Assembly: GCA_018623195.1 (NCBI GenBank) | Contig: JAAZVY010000006.1 | Coordinates: 1 to 54,920, forward strand | Reading direction: 5' to 3' | Length of the DNA stretch: 54,920 bases | Source: Flavobacteriaceae bacterium | GTDB taxonomy: Bacteria; Bacteroidota; Bacteroidia; Flavobacteriales; Flavobacteriaceae | Shown: piece by piece, positions 19,079 to 28,245 of the stretch | Layout of the letters: every line of letters begins with the position of its first letter | Position numbering within the stretch: position 1 is the stretch's first letter | Notes under the pieces: generated by a model | Databases searched by the model: none | Told to the model about the DNA's origin: nothing | What the model saw: the letters and a program-made list of their open reading frames with translations, nothing else | Program-made: the position numbers and the translations under genes

Positions 19079-21496
19079 TTATCGCAATGAACAATCAAAT
19101 TTTTCTTGAAGATTGTTAACGATGCGTTCCATAGCCTTATCTACCTGTTTGTCTGTTAGCGTTTTTTCGGGATCAGAAAGAACCAGACTAATACCATAAG
19201 ACTTCTTGCCAGAGTCTAATGATTTCCCTTTATAGACATCAAAAAGATTAACGTTTTTAAGCAATTTGCGTTCTGATTCAAAACACACGTCTCTGATTTC
19301 ACTGAAGAGAACATGATCATCGAGTAACAGCGCTAAATCTCTTCGAACCGCAGGATATTTTGCAATTGGAGTATATAATTTCTCGCCCTCTTTTTGGTCT
19401 GATAGGGTAAGAACCGAATCCCAATAAATGATTGAGGCAAATACGCTCTCATCGATGTCATAATTTTCTAGATGACTATCTTGAACAAGACCTACTTCGG
19501 CAATTATTTGACCATTAGATTCAATGATTAATCCTTCTGAGAAGAAAGCATGTTCATTATTCAGAAGTGATTCGTGTAAATCGTGAATGCCTAACCGTTT
19601 TAGAAGTTCTAGACTCACCGTCTTGATATCAAAAAAACTAGTGGCAGACTTTGTTTGCATCCAGTTTTCAGGGTATCTACTTCCAGTAACCGCTAAAACA
19701 AGTTCTTGCTTTTCTTCAAATTCTTTACCCTTTTTGAAATAGGTTTTACCAAATTCAAAGAATTTAATGTCATTTCGCTGTCGATTGAGATTGAAAGCTA
19801 CACTTTGAAGCGTCGTTCCAATCATATGATCTCTGAGTACCTCAAGCTCTTTACTTAAAGGATTCTTCAACGCAACGGATTGTCCGGACCAGTTACTAGA
19901 AATAGAAACTAAGCTATTGGTTAAAATTTCATTATATCCTAGACTAACTAGAAAATCAGCTACTCTATTTTGATTTGGAAGGTTAGAAGAAGATTTAGAA
20001 CGGTTTAAAGTACTGGTTAGCTTTTGTGGAATCGGAATGTGGTTGTACCCATAAACTCTTAGAATCTCTTCAACCACATCGATCTCTCTAGTCACGTCGA
20101 CTCGATATAGCGGCGCGATTAATCCTAGTCCAGATTCTGTTTCGTTGAGAATTCTAAAATCTAAATTAACGAGAATCGATTTAATTTTCTCTTTCTCTAT
20201 TTGGTGCCCCAGAATGGCATTTAACTTCTCATAGTTTAAGAAAAGTTGAACCGAATCCTTCTCTTTGGGGTAGAAAGAGGATATTTCGCTGGAGATTATT
20301 CCACCTGCAACTTCACGAATTAGGATGGCTGCGCGCTTTAGTGCAATTTCACAAAATTCAATATCAATACCTCGTTCAAATCTGAACGAAGCGTCTGTGC
20401 TTAATCCGTGTCTTTTTGCTGTTTTACGAACACTCACAGGGTCAAAGTAGGCGCTTTCAAGAAAGATACTCGTTGTTGTGTTACTTACTCCCGAGTGATG
20501 ACCACCAAAAACACCAGCGATACACATAGGGCCTTTAGTGTCACAAATAACAAGATCATCAGTAGCTAACTCACGATCAACCTCATCTAGGCAAAGCAAT
20601 TTTTCACCTTGTTTTGCTTTTCTAACTACTACTTTTGAACCTTTGATTTTGTCATAGTCAAAGGCGTGTAATGGTTGACCAATCCCATGTAGAATGAAGT
20701 TGGTGACATCTACAATATTATTGATGGGATTTAATCCGATACTTTTTAATCGATCCTTTAACCAGGTTGGTGATTCTTTAACTTCAATTCCACTTATTAC
20801 TACTCCTAAGTATCTAGGTGCTAATTCGTGTTCTTCAACTTCTATTTCAATCGGTGAAGTAGTGTTTTCAACATGGAACGAGGAGACGGGTATGGTATTT
20901 AATGGAGGTTGCGCATTTTCTAAAGCTAGACCAGCCCTAAGGTCTCTTGCCACTCCATAATGACTCATAGCATCTGAACGATTCGGTGTTAATCCGATCT
21001 CGTAGACATGGTCTTCATAGGTTTCGAATACATTCGATAGGGGTATTCCGATTTCTGTATCCTCGGGTAGAACTAGGATACCATCATGGGAGGTTCCGAT
21101 CCCCATTTCATCCTCTGCACAAATCATCCCAAAGCTCTCTTCTCCTCGAATCTTACTCTTTTTGATTTTAAAAGGTTCTCCATCTGTGGGATAAAGTAAT
21201 GTACCTACGGTGGCTACAGGAACTTTTTGTCCCTCGGCAACGTTAGGTGCCCCACAAACGATCTGAACTACTTGATCACCAAGATTTACCTCGGTAACTT
21301 TAAGTCTATCGGCATTAGGGTGTTGTTTACAACTTATTACTTCACCAACAACAATCCCTTCGAGCCCTCCTTTGATCGATTGAAAAGAAGTTAGGCCCTC
21401 TACCTCAAGTCCTAGGTCAGTTAGTAGTTCTGAGGTTTTTGAAGGACTTAAATCGAAATCTAAATAATCATGTAACCAGCGATGAGAAATATGCAT
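19079..21496 (-). CDS. pheT: Phenylalanyl-tRNA synthetase beta subunit
   Basis: PheT forms the alpha2-beta2 synthetase with PheS, and its B3/B4 domain edits misacylated Tyr-tRNA(Phe). The 805 residues are full length: an EMAP-like tRNA-binding domain at about 40-150 (VVGEVISCKQHPNADRLKV), B3/B4 with GIGQPLHAFDYDKI, B5, the catalytic-like core near 470-690 and the C-terminal FDX-ACB anticodon-binding domain (SEIRDVCFESERKLLKNVNLFDVYKG). The alpha subunit pheS is not in the window, which is normal in Bacteroidota, where the two genes are usually separate. It stands alone; no exact promoter match was found upstream, only TATATTTA. Confidence 0.97.
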   Translation of the reverse strand: MHISHRWLHDYLDFDLSPSKTSELLTDLGLEVEGLTSFQSIKGGLEGIVVGEVISCKQHPNADRLKVTEVNLGDQVVQIVCGAPNVAEGQKVPVATVGTLLYPTDGEPFKIKKSKIRGEESFGMICAEDEMGIGTSHDGILVLPEDTEIGIPLSNVFETYEDHVYEIGLTPNRSDAMSHYGVARDLRAGLALENAQPPLNTIPVSSFHVENTTSPIEIEVEEHELAPRYLGVVISGIEVKESPTWLKDRLKSIGLNPINNIVDVTNFILHGIGQPLHAFDYDKIKGSKVVVRKAKQGEKLLCLDEVDRELATDDLVICDTKGPMCIAGVFGGHHSGVSNTTTSIFLESAYFDPVSVRKTAKRHGLSTDASFRFERGIDIEFCEIALKRAAILIREVAGGIISSEISSFYPKEKDSVQLFLNYEKLNAILGHQIEKEKIKSILVNLDFRILNETESGLGLIAPLYRVDVTREIDVVEEILRVYGYNHIPIPQKLTSTLNRSKSSSNLPNQNRVADFLVSLGYNEILTNSLVSISSNWSGQSVALKNPLSKELEVLRDHMIGTTLQSVAFNLNRQRNDIKFFEFGKTYFKKGKEFEEKQELVLAVTGSRYPENWMQTKSATSFFDIKTVSLELLKRLGIHDLHESLLNNEHAFFSEGLIIESNGQIIAEVGLVQDSHLENYDIDESVFASIIYWDSVLTLSDQKEGEKLYTPIAKYPAVRRDLALLLDDHVLFSEIRDVCFESERKLLKNVNLFDVYKGKSLDSGKKSYGISLVLSDPEKTLTDKQVDKAMERIVNNLQEKFDCSLR

Positions 21497-21538
21497 AAAT
21501 CGATTGACTTAAAATAAAGGCGTAAATATAAGACCTTC

Positions 21539-22210
21539 CTAGAAGTTAAAGTGCTTCCAAGCGCCTGTTCTAGGAATTGGACAGTTGATTATTACCGTTT
21601 CTTTCGAAACGGGGTGGATAAAACTTAAACTCTTAGCGAGTAAATCAATTCCTCCATCTGAATTACTTCGTTTAGAACCGTATTTAAGATCTCCTTTTAT
21701 AGGCAAACCTATCTTAGATAATTGTGATCTAATTTGATGATGTCGACCCGTTTCTAATTCAATTTCGAGAAGGTGGTAATGGGTCGAACTTTTTAGTTTT
21801 TTTGCTGTTAATAGGGCTATTTTTGATCCGTCAACTTCCTTGTCGTGTGCATAGGATTTATTGTTTGCAGGTTTTCTAAGTAGCCAGTGCTCGAGCCTAA
21901 ACGAATCACTTTTTAGTTCTCCAGATACGATGGCCCAGTATTTTTTACTAGGAGTTCGGTCTGCAAAAGCCTTGTTCATTCTTGCAAGGGCTTTTGAAGT
22001 TTTAGCGAAAAGCACAATTCCTTTTGTCGGACGATCTATACGATGTATGACTCCAAGATAAGCTTCTCCGGGCTTGTTGTATTTTTCGACGAGATAGGAT
22101 TTAATCAGGTCGGAGAGGGGAGTGTCCCCGGTTTTATCGCCTTGAACTAAAACTCCTGAAGGTTTATTTACCGCGATGAGATGATTGTCTTCGAATAGAA
22201 CTTCTAACAC
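21539..22210 (-). CDS. RluA-family pseudouridine synthase
   Basis: The 223 residues are a catalytic RluA/RluD-type domain without an S4 RNA-binding domain. Motifs are VLFEDNHLIAVNKPSGVLVQGDKTG, YLGVIHRIDRPTKGIVLFAKTSKA with the catalytic Asp in HRID, KKYWAIVSG and LETGRHHQIRSQL. It isomerises uridines in rRNA or tRNA; the target position cannot be assigned. The S4-less form is similar in size to RluA and TruC. Its start shares one base with the panB stop (22210), so the genes are coupled; panB-pseudouridine synthase pairing is frequent in Flavobacteriia. Confidence 0.92.
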   Translation of the reverse strand: MLEVLFEDNHLIAVNKPSGVLVQGDKTGDTPLSDLIKSYLVEKYNKPGEAYLGVIHRIDRPTKGIVLFAKTSKALARMNKAFADRTPSKKYWAIVSGELKSDSFRLEHWLLRKPANNKSYAHDKEVDGSKIALLTAKKLKSSTHYHLLEIELETGRHHQIRSQLSKIGLPIKGDLKYGSKRSNSDGGIDLLAKSLSFIHPVSKETVIINCPIPRTGAWKHFNF

Positions 22211-23028
22211 TAATATTGTTCGTTTTCGTTCGGAAAATCTTTGGACTTAACATCTGCAACATATTTTGCTAGTGCCCCATTGATCTGCTCATCTAGATTT
22301 AGATACCGTCTTAAAAATCGCGGACTAAATTCAGTTGACATTCCTAACATGTCATTAACTACTAAAACTTGGCCATCAACGCCATTTCCCGCACCAATAC
22401 CGATAACCGGAATATGAAGTTGAGCTGCTACCTTTTGAGCAAGCGCTGCAGGGACCTTTTCTAAAACAATGGCAAAGCACCCTAGTTTTTCTAAAAGTAT
22501 TGCGTCGTTAATAAGCTTTTCAGCTTCGGCATCTTCTTTGGCTCTTACGGTATAACTGCCAAATTGGTAGATCGATTGAGGAGTTAACCCAAGGTGCCCC
22601 ATAACGGGGATTCCTGCGCCAAGTATTCGCTTTAAAGAGTCTTTAATCTCTTCACCACCTTCAATTTTTACCGCATGAGCTCCACTTTCTTTCATAATTC
22701 GAATAGCAGATCGAAGCGCTTCTTTTGAATCGCTCTGATAGCTTCCGAACGGAATATCAACAACAATAAGAGCCCTCGAAACGCCACGTACCACCGAAGA
22801 TGCGTGATAAATCATTTGATCTAAAGTGATAGGAAGGGTGGTTTCGTGCCCTGCAAATACATTGCTTGCAGAATCTCCTACTAGAATAACGTCAACCCCA
22901 GCTTTATCAACTAGTTGCGCCATTGTAAAATCATAGGAGGTAAGCATAGAGATTTTCTCTGCTTGCTGCTTCATCTCTAAAAGAGACTTTACGGTTACTC
23001 GTTTAAATGTTTTTTTGGCTGTTGACAT
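22210..23028 (-). CDS. panB: 3-methyl-2-oxobutanoate hydroxymethyltransferase
   Basis: PanB makes ketopantoate from 2-oxoisovalerate and 5,10-methylenetetrahydrofolate, the first committed step to pantothenate and CoA. It uses folate charged by GlyA, and CoaE completes the CoA pathway; both are elsewhere in this window. The 272 residues show [37 protein letters not shown] (Mg-binding), [25 protein letters not shown] and [16 protein letters not shown]. Length is normal. It is the first gene of a pair with the RluA-type synthase, and a matching -7 element lies 19 bases before its start. Confidence 0.97.
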   Translation of the reverse strand: MSTAKKTFKRVTVKSLLEMKQQAEKISMLTSYDFTMAQLVDKAGVDVILVGDSASNVFAGHETTLPITLDQMIYHASSVVRGVSRALIVVDIPFGSYQSDSKEALRSAIRIMKESGAHAVKIEGGEEIKDSLKRILGAGIPVMGHLGLTPQSIYQFGSYTVRAKEDAEAEKLINDAILLEKLGCFAIVLEKVPAALAQKVAAQLHIPVIGIGAGNGVDGQVLVVNDMLGMSTEFSPRFLRRYLNLDEQINGALAKYVADVKSKDFPNENEQY

Positions 23029-23047
23029 TTGAAAGACTAATTTTCAA

Positions 23048-23055
23048 CAAAGGTA
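23048..23055 (-). promoter_or_regulatory. Promoter -7 element for panB
   Basis: On the minus strand this reads TACCTTTG, an exact TAnnTTTG match, 19 bases before the ATG at 23028. It sits in the 37-base gap between panB and the divergent NTF2-like gene. Confidence 0.58.
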
Positions 23056-23065
23056 AATGTAAATT

Positions 23066-23527
23066 ATGATTGAGAACTATCGACTCCTTTTACTTGTACT
23101 ATTGTTGTCTTTTCATCCATTAAGTGCACAGAAGCCTAAAGAGGTGATTGAAACTTTTTTTGAATCCTTTCATCAAAAAGACACCGTCTCTCTTAGTGGT
23201 TATTTTATGCGTGACGCGCGATTAGCGAGTGTTCAGAATTCTTTAGATGGAGTTAGGACGAAGAAAGAGTCGGTTGAGGATTTTATTAAGGCTATAGGCT
23301 CTATACCCGATGATCTTTCTTTTGAAGAGCGGTTACTTGATTTTAACGTTGTGGATGCCAGCGGAATGACATTGGTCCTTACTCCTTATGAATTTTACGT
23401 TAACGGGAGGTTTTCTCATTGTGGCACGAATGTTTTTACTCTTGTAAAAATGGAATCTGAATGGAAAATTCTAGCGTTATACGATACTCGAAATAAGTCC
23501 TGTGAATTTAGCAATCAGACAAATTAA
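23066..23527 (+). CDS. Exported NTF2-like (SnoaL-type) protein
   Basis: This 153-residue protein has a Sec signal peptide (LLLLVLLLSFHPLSAQ, cleavage after AQ) and a single alpha-plus-beta-cone domain of NTF2/SnoaL type: PKEVIETFFESFHQKDTVSLSGYF, ALASV-like pocket strand, TPYEFYVNGRFSHCGTNVFTLVKMESEWKILALYDTR. The WKI strand is typical of that fold. The domain often acts as a small ligand pocket or non-catalytic partner, so no reaction is proposed. Homologues divergent to panB occur in other Flavobacteriia as far as I recall. Its 3' end overlaps sdaA by 20 bases on the opposite strand. Confidence 0.75.
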   Translation: MIENYRLLLLVLLLSFHPLSAQKPKEVIETFFESFHQKDTVSLSGYFMRDARLASVQNSLDGVRTKKESVEDFIKAIGSIPDDLSFEERLLDFNVVDASGMTLVLTPYEFYVNGRFSHCGTNVFTLVKMESEWKILALYDTRNKSCEFSNQTN

Positions 23528-24938
23528 CTCGTATAGCTAAACCGCCTTCAGAGGTCTCTTTGTACTTGGTAGACATGTCTTTAGCAGTATCCCACATGGT
23601 ATCTATGATTTGGTCTAGACTAATTTTAGAATCTCCTGATTTTCTTCCCAATGCAAGTTGAGCTGCATTAATTGCTTTTACAGCACCCATTGAATTTCTT
23701 TCTATGCAAGGTATTTGAACTAATCCTCCGATCGGATCACAGGTGAGGCCTAAGTGGTGTTCCATGGCAATTTCTGAGGCACTAAGCGCCTGATCGGGTG
23801 TGCCTCCTAAAAGTTCAGTAAGTGCCGCTGCTGCCATTGCTGAGGAAACACCAATCTCTGCTTGACAACCACCCATAGCCGCTGAAAGTGTTGCATTCTT
23901 TTTAAATAGGGTTCCAATTTCTGCAGCAACCGCTAGGAACCGTTCGATTTCATCTGCACCACCGTCGTGATTCTCAATGACTAGGTAATACATAAGCACT
24001 GCAGGAATGACTCCTGCGCTACCATTAGTTGGAGCGGTAACTACTCGTCCCATAGCTGCATTTACTTCATTCACAGCGATGGCAAAACAACTTACCCATT
24101 GTAGTATTTGTCTAAATCGAACCCTAGAGTTTCTTATTGCTTCAATCCACTCTTCTGGAGTTGAATAGTTGTGATTTTCAATAAGTTCCTTATTCATTTT
24201 AGCAGCTCGCCTTGTAACATTTAACCCTCCAGGTAGTTCGCCTGTAGTGTGGCAACCTTCATACATGGCTTCGAGCATAACTTGCCAGATCTCACTAAAT
24301 CGATTCTTAGTGTAAGACACACCGTACCTCTCGAACTCGTTCTCTAAAACGAGATCGCTAATTTTCTTTTGATTTTTCGAGCAATGATCTAATAAATCTT
24401 TACCTCTATTTGAAGGGTATCGGTAACGGTAATCAGGTTCCTTTTCATCCTCAAAACCCTGCTTGCCTACTACAAAGCCTCCACCCACCGAAAAATAAGT
24501 CGCATGAATATGCTCATTATTGGTTAGCAGTGCTTTTATGATCATACCATTTGAATGTTCTTCAAGGGCCTTACGATGAAAGATGATCTGCTTCTGCGGA
24601 TCAAAAGAAAGATTAGATTTTCCAAATAAATGAAGTTGTTTTTCGTCGGCAACCCGATCTAAAATTTCACGAAGTTTTAAGGTCGCATCCTTTTCATAAT
24701 CAGCCCCACTTAAACCCAAGATCAATGCCTTGTCGGTGGCGTGCCCTTTACCGGTAAGGGATAGAGAACCATAAAGATGAATTTCGATGGATATAATATC
24801 TGAAACAGCAATACTCTTACGTTCTAATTCTCTCTTATAGAGTTGGCACGCTCTCCAAGGGCCAAGGGTGTGAGAGCTAGATGGACCTATGCCAATACTT
24901 AACATTTCAAAAGAGCTAATCGCACTCATATCGGTCAA
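23508..24938 (-). CDS. sdaA: L-serine ammonia-lyase (iron-sulfur, single chain)
   Basis: The enzyme deaminates L-serine to pyruvate with a [4Fe-4S] cluster, not PLP. The 476 residues fuse the beta-like domain (residues 1-150, [21 protein letters not shown]) with the catalytic alpha domain. Cluster-region cysteines are seen in [40 protein letters not shown], with [15 protein letters not shown] also conserved. The length fits the one-chain SdaA/SdaB type. It competes with GlyA for serine. It is divergent from dnaK with 99 bases between, and its 3' end overlaps the NTF2-like gene by 20 bases. Confidence 0.95.
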   Translation of the reverse strand: MTDMSAISSFEMLSIGIGPSSSHTLGPWRACQLYKRELERKSIAVSDIISIEIHLYGSLSLTGKGHATDKALILGLSGADYEKDATLKLREILDRVADEKQLHLFGKSNLSFDPQKQIIFHRKALEEHSNGMIIKALLTNNEHIHATYFSVGGGFVVGKQGFEDEKEPDYRYRYPSNRGKDLLDHCSKNQKKISDLVLENEFERYGVSYTKNRFSEIWQVMLEAMYEGCHTTGELPGGLNVTRRAAKMNKELIENHNYSTPEEWIEAIRNSRVRFRQILQWVSCFAIAVNEVNAAMGRVVTAPTNGSAGVIPAVLMYYLVIENHDGGADEIERFLAVAAEIGTLFKKNATLSAAMGGCQAEIGVSSAMAAAALTELLGGTPDQALSASEIAMEHHLGLTCDPIGGLVQIPCIERNSMGAVKAINAAQLALGRKSGDSKISLDQIIDTMWDTAKDMSTKYKETSEGGLAIRVNLSDC

Positions 24939-24963
24939 TTTGTGCTTAAAGTTAATTCAATTT

Positions 24964-25004
24964 CTGACAGCTTGTCAGTCTTTTATGGATGGCACAAATC
25001 TTGA
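24964..25004 (+). promoter_or_regulatory. dnaK upstream region: inverted repeat plus sigma-54-like promoter
   Basis: CTGACA-GCT-TGTCAG (24964-24978) is a perfect inverted repeat with 6-base arms. Eleven bases later comes TGGCACAAATCTTGA (24990-25004). GG and GA occupy the exact positions of the invariant GG and GC of a sigma-54 -24/-12 promoter (consensus TGGCAC-N5-TTGC), with one mismatch at the last base. The implied start near 25016 leaves a leader of about 22 bases. No TAnnTTTG match was found before dnaK. Confidence 0.55.
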
Positions 25005-25037
25005 CTTAGTGAGGACAAAAACGAAACTATTTCAGTT

Positions 25038-26945
25038 ATGAGTAAAATTATAGGTATTGACCTCGGAACCACCAACTCTTGCGTTTCTGTAATGGAAGGG
25101 AATGACCCAGTGGTTATTCCAAACGCAGAAGGTAAAAGAACCACTCCATCGATGATTGCTTTTGTAGAAGGAGGCGAAATCAAAGTAGGAGACCCTGCAA
25201 AAAGACAAGCAGTTACGAACCCTCACAAAACGATTTATTCTATTAAGCGTTTTATGGGTAATAAATTCTCTGAATCATCAAAAGAGACAGAGCGTGTTCC
25301 TTATAAAGTAATTAAAGGTGATAACGATACTCCACGTGTAGAGATCGATGATCGTTTATATACTCCACAAGAATTATCTGCAATGATTCTTCAAAAGATG
25401 AAGAAAACTGCAGAGGATTATTTAGGACAAACAGTTTCAAGAGCAGTAATTACTGTTCCTGCATACTTTAATGATGCTCAGCGTCAGGCAACTAAAGAAG
25501 CTGGGGAAATCGCTGGTTTAACCGTTGAGCGAATCATCAACGAGCCAACGGCTGCCTCATTAGCGTATGGATTAGATAAAAAAGACAGTGATCAAAAAAT
25601 TGTTGTTTTTGACTTTGGTGGAGGAACGCACGATGTTTCAATCTTAGAACTAGGTGACGGAGTATTCGAAGTTCTTGCAACCGATGGTGACACTCACCTA
25701 GGAGGAGACGACGTTGACCAAGCGATTATTGACTGGTTAGCTGCTGAGTTTGAAGCTGAGGAAGGGATTGATCTTCGCAAAGATGCTATGGCTCTTCAGC
25801 GTTTAAGAGAGGCTGCTGAGAAAGCGAAAATTGAACTTTCATCTTCAGCGTCTACAGAGATTAACTTGCCTTATGTGACAGCTACAGCTTCAGGTCCAAA
25901 ACACTTGGTGCGTTCACTTAGTCGTTCTAAGTTCGAGCAGTTGATTGCAGATCTAGTAGCTCGTACCATCAAGCCATGTGAATCAGCGCTTAAATCTGCT
26001 GGTTTATCGAAGAGTGATATTGATGAGATTATCTTAGTAGGTGGATCAACACGTATTCCTGCAGTTCAAGAAGCAGTTGAAAAATTCTTTGGTAAGGCCC
26101 CATCAAAAGGAGTAAACCCAGATGAAGTTGTAGCTGTTGGTGCTGCGATCCAAGGAGGAGTTCTAACAGGAGATGTTAAGGATGTACTTCTGTTAGATGT
26201 GACACCACTTTCGTTAGGTATTGAAACTATGGGAGGTGTTGCTACTCGACTAATAGAATCAAACACTACGATTCCCACCAAAAAATCACAAGTGTTCTCT
26301 ACTGCGGCAGATAACCAACCCTCTGTAGAGATTCATGTGATTCAAGGAGAGCGCCCAATGGCAGCGGATAATAAAACTATCGGACGTTTCCATTTAGATG
26401 GTATTCCACCTGCACCTCGCGGCACGCCTCAAATTGAAGTGACGTTTGATATTGATGCCAACGGTATTATCAAAGTGTCGGCTACAGATAAGGCAACAGG
26501 TAAGTCTCAGGATATTCGTATCGAAGCTTCTTCTGGATTAACACAAGAAGAAATTGACCGAATGAAAGCCGAAGCTGAAGCAAATGCAGACGCGGATAAA
26601 AAGGCAAAAGAATCAGCTGAAACATTGAATGAGGCCGATCAAATGATCTTTCAGACAGAGAAACAGTTATCTGAATTCGGAGATAAATTATCTGAGGATA
26701 AGAAAAAACCCATTCAAGATGCTTTAGATGAACTCAAGAAAGCTTTTGAAACTAAGGAGTTAGAAGCAATAAAACCTGCCCTAGACAAGATCAACGAGGC
26801 ATGGAAAAATGCTTCTGAGGAGATGTATAAAGCACAGGCAGAATCAGGTGGAGCTCAGGCAGAACCAGACGCTAACGGGAATGCTTCTTCTGGAGATTCA
26901 AATGCTGATTCAGTAGAAGATGTTGATTTCGAAGAAGTGAAGTAA
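25038..26945 (+). CDS. dnaK: Hsp70 chaperone DnaK
   Basis: DnaK is the cytosolic Hsp70; with DnaJ and GrpE it folds nascent and stressed proteins and feeds aggregates to ClpB. The 635 residues are complete: nucleotide-binding domain with [40 protein letters not shown] and [16 protein letters not shown], then a substrate-binding beta domain around [14 protein letters not shown], and a helical lid. The tail is disordered, rich in A, G and D, and ends [10 protein letters not shown], close to the usual EEV/EVVD end. dnaJ and grpE are not adjacent. It is a one-gene unit with a strong terminator directly after it. Confidence 0.98.
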   Translation: MSKIIGIDLGTTNSCVSVMEGNDPVVIPNAEGKRTTPSMIAFVEGGEIKVGDPAKRQAVTNPHKTIYSIKRFMGNKFSESSKETERVPYKVIKGDNDTPRVEIDDRLYTPQELSAMILQKMKKTAEDYLGQTVSRAVITVPAYFNDAQRQATKEAGEIAGLTVERIINEPTAASLAYGLDKKDSDQKIVVFDFGGGTHDVSILELGDGVFEVLATDGDTHLGGDDVDQAIIDWLAAEFEAEEGIDLRKDAMALQRLREAAEKAKIELSSSASTEINLPYVTATASGPKHLVRSLSRSKFEQLIADLVARTIKPCESALKSAGLSKSDIDEIILVGGSTRIPAVQEAVEKFFGKAPSKGVNPDEVVAVGAAIQGGVLTGDVKDVLLLDVTPLSLGIETMGGVATRLIESNTTIPTKKSQVFSTAADNQPSVEIHVIQGERPMAADNKTIGRFHLDGIPPAPRGTPQIEVTFDIDANGIIKVSATDKATGKSQDIRIEASSGLTQEEIDRMKAEAEANADADKKAKESAETLNEADQMIFQTEKQLSEFGDKLSEDKKKPIQDALDELKKAFETKELEAIKPALDKINEAWKNASEEMYKAQAESGGAQAEPDANGNASSGDSNADSVEDVDFEEVK

Positions 26946-26968
26946 TTCACCGATTTGAAAAATTGATA

Positions 26969-26999
26969 AAAAGGCTGCGAATTTTATTCGCGGCCTTTT
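26969..26999 (+). terminator. Intrinsic terminator after dnaK
   Basis: A hairpin with 14-base stem: AAAAGGC (26969-26975) pairs with GCCTTTT (26993-26999), continued by GCGAAT with ATTCGC and one T-G pair, loop TTT. A T-rich tail (TTTTCTTTT) follows. It isolates dnaK from the tRNA gene. Confidence 0.85.
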
Positions 27000-27019
27000 C
27001 TTTTAATAGAAAATCATAT

Positions 27020-27027
27020 TATATTTG
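27020..27027 (+). promoter_or_regulatory. Promoter -7 element for tRNA-Ser
   Basis: TATATTTG is an exact TAnnTTTG match located 10 bases before the mature 5' end of the tRNA at 27038, leaving a short leader for RNase P to remove. Confidence 0.62.
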
Positions 27028-27037
27028 CCACCCATTA

Positions 27038-27125
<88 letters not shown>

Positions 27126-27129
27126 AGGC

Positions 27130-27158
27130 AAAGCCCAACACTAAGTGTTGGGCTTTTT
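27130..27158 (+). terminator. Intrinsic terminator after tRNA-Ser
   Basis: AAAGCCCAACAC (27130-27141) pairs perfectly with GTGTTGGGCTTT (27145-27156) around a 3-base loop, followed by TT. It begins only 4 bases after the CCA end. Confidence 0.85.
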
Positions 27159-27396
27159 CATTGGAACCTATTCGAACAGGTTCGAAATAGGTAACAAGGA
27201 TAAAACGCATTTGCGCGAAGCGCTAGGCTTTGCCTTGAAGCACCCCCCTTAAGGGATCAACGCAGTTAATCCCTCATTTCTACCGAAATATATACCTCAA
27301 TCTATCGTCAAATTTTTCTGTGTTAGAGAAATTAGATAGGGTTCAACCTTTAGTTATCTAGATATTAAGCACAATCATCATTATAAGATATTGTTA

Positions 27397-27412
27397 TGTA
27401 ACCTAGGTTACA
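27397..27412. promoter_or_regulatory. 16-base palindrome, CRP/FNR-like operator candidate
   Basis: TGTAACCTAGGTTACA is a perfect palindrome with the TGTnA-N6-TnACA form typical of CRP/FNR-family binding sites. It lies 70 bases upstream of the peroxiredoxin -7 element (27482-27489), a distance suited to an activator. The regulator is not in the window. Confidence 0.45.
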
Positions 27413-27481
27413 CATAAGATTACCTTATGTATTGATTAAAACAAACGATCTGTTTCAGGATTCAGAGGAGCGTTTCATAGG

Positions 27482-27489
27482 TAATTTTG
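27482..27489 (+). promoter_or_regulatory. Promoter -7 element for peroxiredoxin
   Basis: TAATTTTG matches TAnnTTTG exactly, 30 bases before the ATG at 27520. No TTTG is present at -33, which would fit a promoter that needs an activator. Confidence 0.55.
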
Positions 27490-27519
27490 ATCTATTAATT
27501 AATTCAAAACCCTACTATA

Positions 27520-28170
27520 ATGGAAGAACAAGAAGTTTTCAAAATGCCCCTTATCGGTGATCAAGCACCTGATTTCGAGGCCGTGACTACCACGGGTAAA
27601 ATGAAATTCTCTGATTACGCGCCTGGTAAGTGGAAGATTTTATTTTCACACCCTGCCGACTTCACACCAGTATGTACCACCGAGATGAGCGGCTTTGCTC
27701 AGAATCAAGAGCTATTCGCTGAACTTAATACCGCTCTTATTGGATTATCCATTGATTCGATTCACTCACACCTTGCTTGGGTGAATAACGTTAGAGAGAA
27801 AACAGGAGTTTATTTTCAGTTTCCAATAATCGCGGATTTAGATATGAAGGTATCTAAGTTATATGGTATGCTTCAGCCAAGTGAAAGTGAGACTGCTGCC
27901 GTTAGAGCCGTGTTCTTTATTGATCCTGAAAATAAAATTCGTTTAATCATGTATTACCCACTTAATGTTGGACGAAACATGAATGAAATTATTCGAGCTC
28001 TTAAGGCGCTTCAATTTAGTGATAAGAATAAAGTTGCAATTCCTTTGAACTGGGAACCAGGGGATAAGGTGATTGTTCCTCCACCAAAGACTTTAGAAGA
28101 GATGGATGCTAGAATTGCTGACACGAGCTGTGAGAAGGTTGATTTCTACCTTGCTAAGAAACAATTATAG
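27520..28170 (+). CDS. Prx6-type peroxiredoxin
   Basis: This 216-residue thiol peroxidase reduces hydrogen peroxide and organic or nitrogen peroxides. The peroxidatic Cys52 is in HPADFTPVCTTE; the AhpC/TSA fold is followed by the 1-Cys Prx C-terminal domain (IPLNWEPGDKVIVPPP). A second Cys204 near the end, in SCEKVDFYL, corresponds to the CxDW-type tail of archaeal-like Prx6, although the final Cys of that tail is absent. The start may be 27520 or the ATG at 27544 (MPLIGDQAPDF), which is the usual family N-terminus and has a purine-rich stretch before it. It is monocistronic, with a promoter and strong terminator. Confidence 0.93.
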   Translation: MEEQEVFKMPLIGDQAPDFEAVTTTGKMKFSDYAPGKWKILFSHPADFTPVCTTEMSGFAQNQELFAELNTALIGLSIDSIHSHLAWVNNVREKTGVYFQFPIIADLDMKVSKLYGMLQPSESETAAVRAVFFIDPENKIRLIMYYPLNVGRNMNEIIRALKALQFSDKNKVAIPLNWEPGDKVIVPPPKTLEEMDARIADTSCEKVDFYLAKKQL

Positions 28171-28190
28171 TCTTTCTTTAATAGACAATC

Positions 28191-28221
28191 AAAAAGGGGT
28201 GGTTTTCAACTACCCCTTTTT
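28191..28221 (+). terminator. Intrinsic terminator after peroxiredoxin
   Basis: AAAAAGGGGT (28191-28200) pairs with ACCCCTTTTT (28212-28221), extended inward by G-T, G-C, T-A and T-A pairs around a TTC loop. Its T-run merges with the next promoter's -7 element at 28221-28228. Confidence 0.85.
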
Positions 28222-28228
28222 ATTTTTG
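28221..28228 (+). promoter_or_regulatory. Promoter -7 element for the beta-barrel protein gene
   Basis: TATTTTTG matches TAnnTTTG exactly, 17 bases before the ATG at 28246. Its first base is the last base of the preceding terminator stem, so any -33 contact falls inside that hairpin sequence. Confidence 0.58.
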
Positions 28229-28245
28229 CAGCATTAAACGTTCAG

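Larger units (their letters stand above)
27159..27519. other. Non-coding gap between tRNA-Ser and peroxiredoxin
   Basis: No plausible gene is seen in these 361 bases. Notable pieces are: an imperfect hairpin CCTATTCGAAC / GTTCGAAATAGG (about 27167-27190) that repeats the GGTTCGAA of the tRNA T-arm; GCGC-GAA-GCGC at 27213-27223; GGCTTTGCCTT at 27226-27236, the exact reverse complement of 27125-27135 beside the tRNA; the palindrome CCCTTAAGGG at 27246-27255; and the 16-base palindrome at 27397-27412. The last 40 bases hold the peroxiredoxin promoter. The region from about 27260 to 27390 is AT-rich and shows nothing I can name. Confidence 0.6.

Noticed and set aside
24939-25037. CIRCE-type HrcA operator before dnaK
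   Set aside because: The inverted repeat is CTGACA-GCT-TGTCAG, not TTAGCACTC-N9-GAGTGCTAA.
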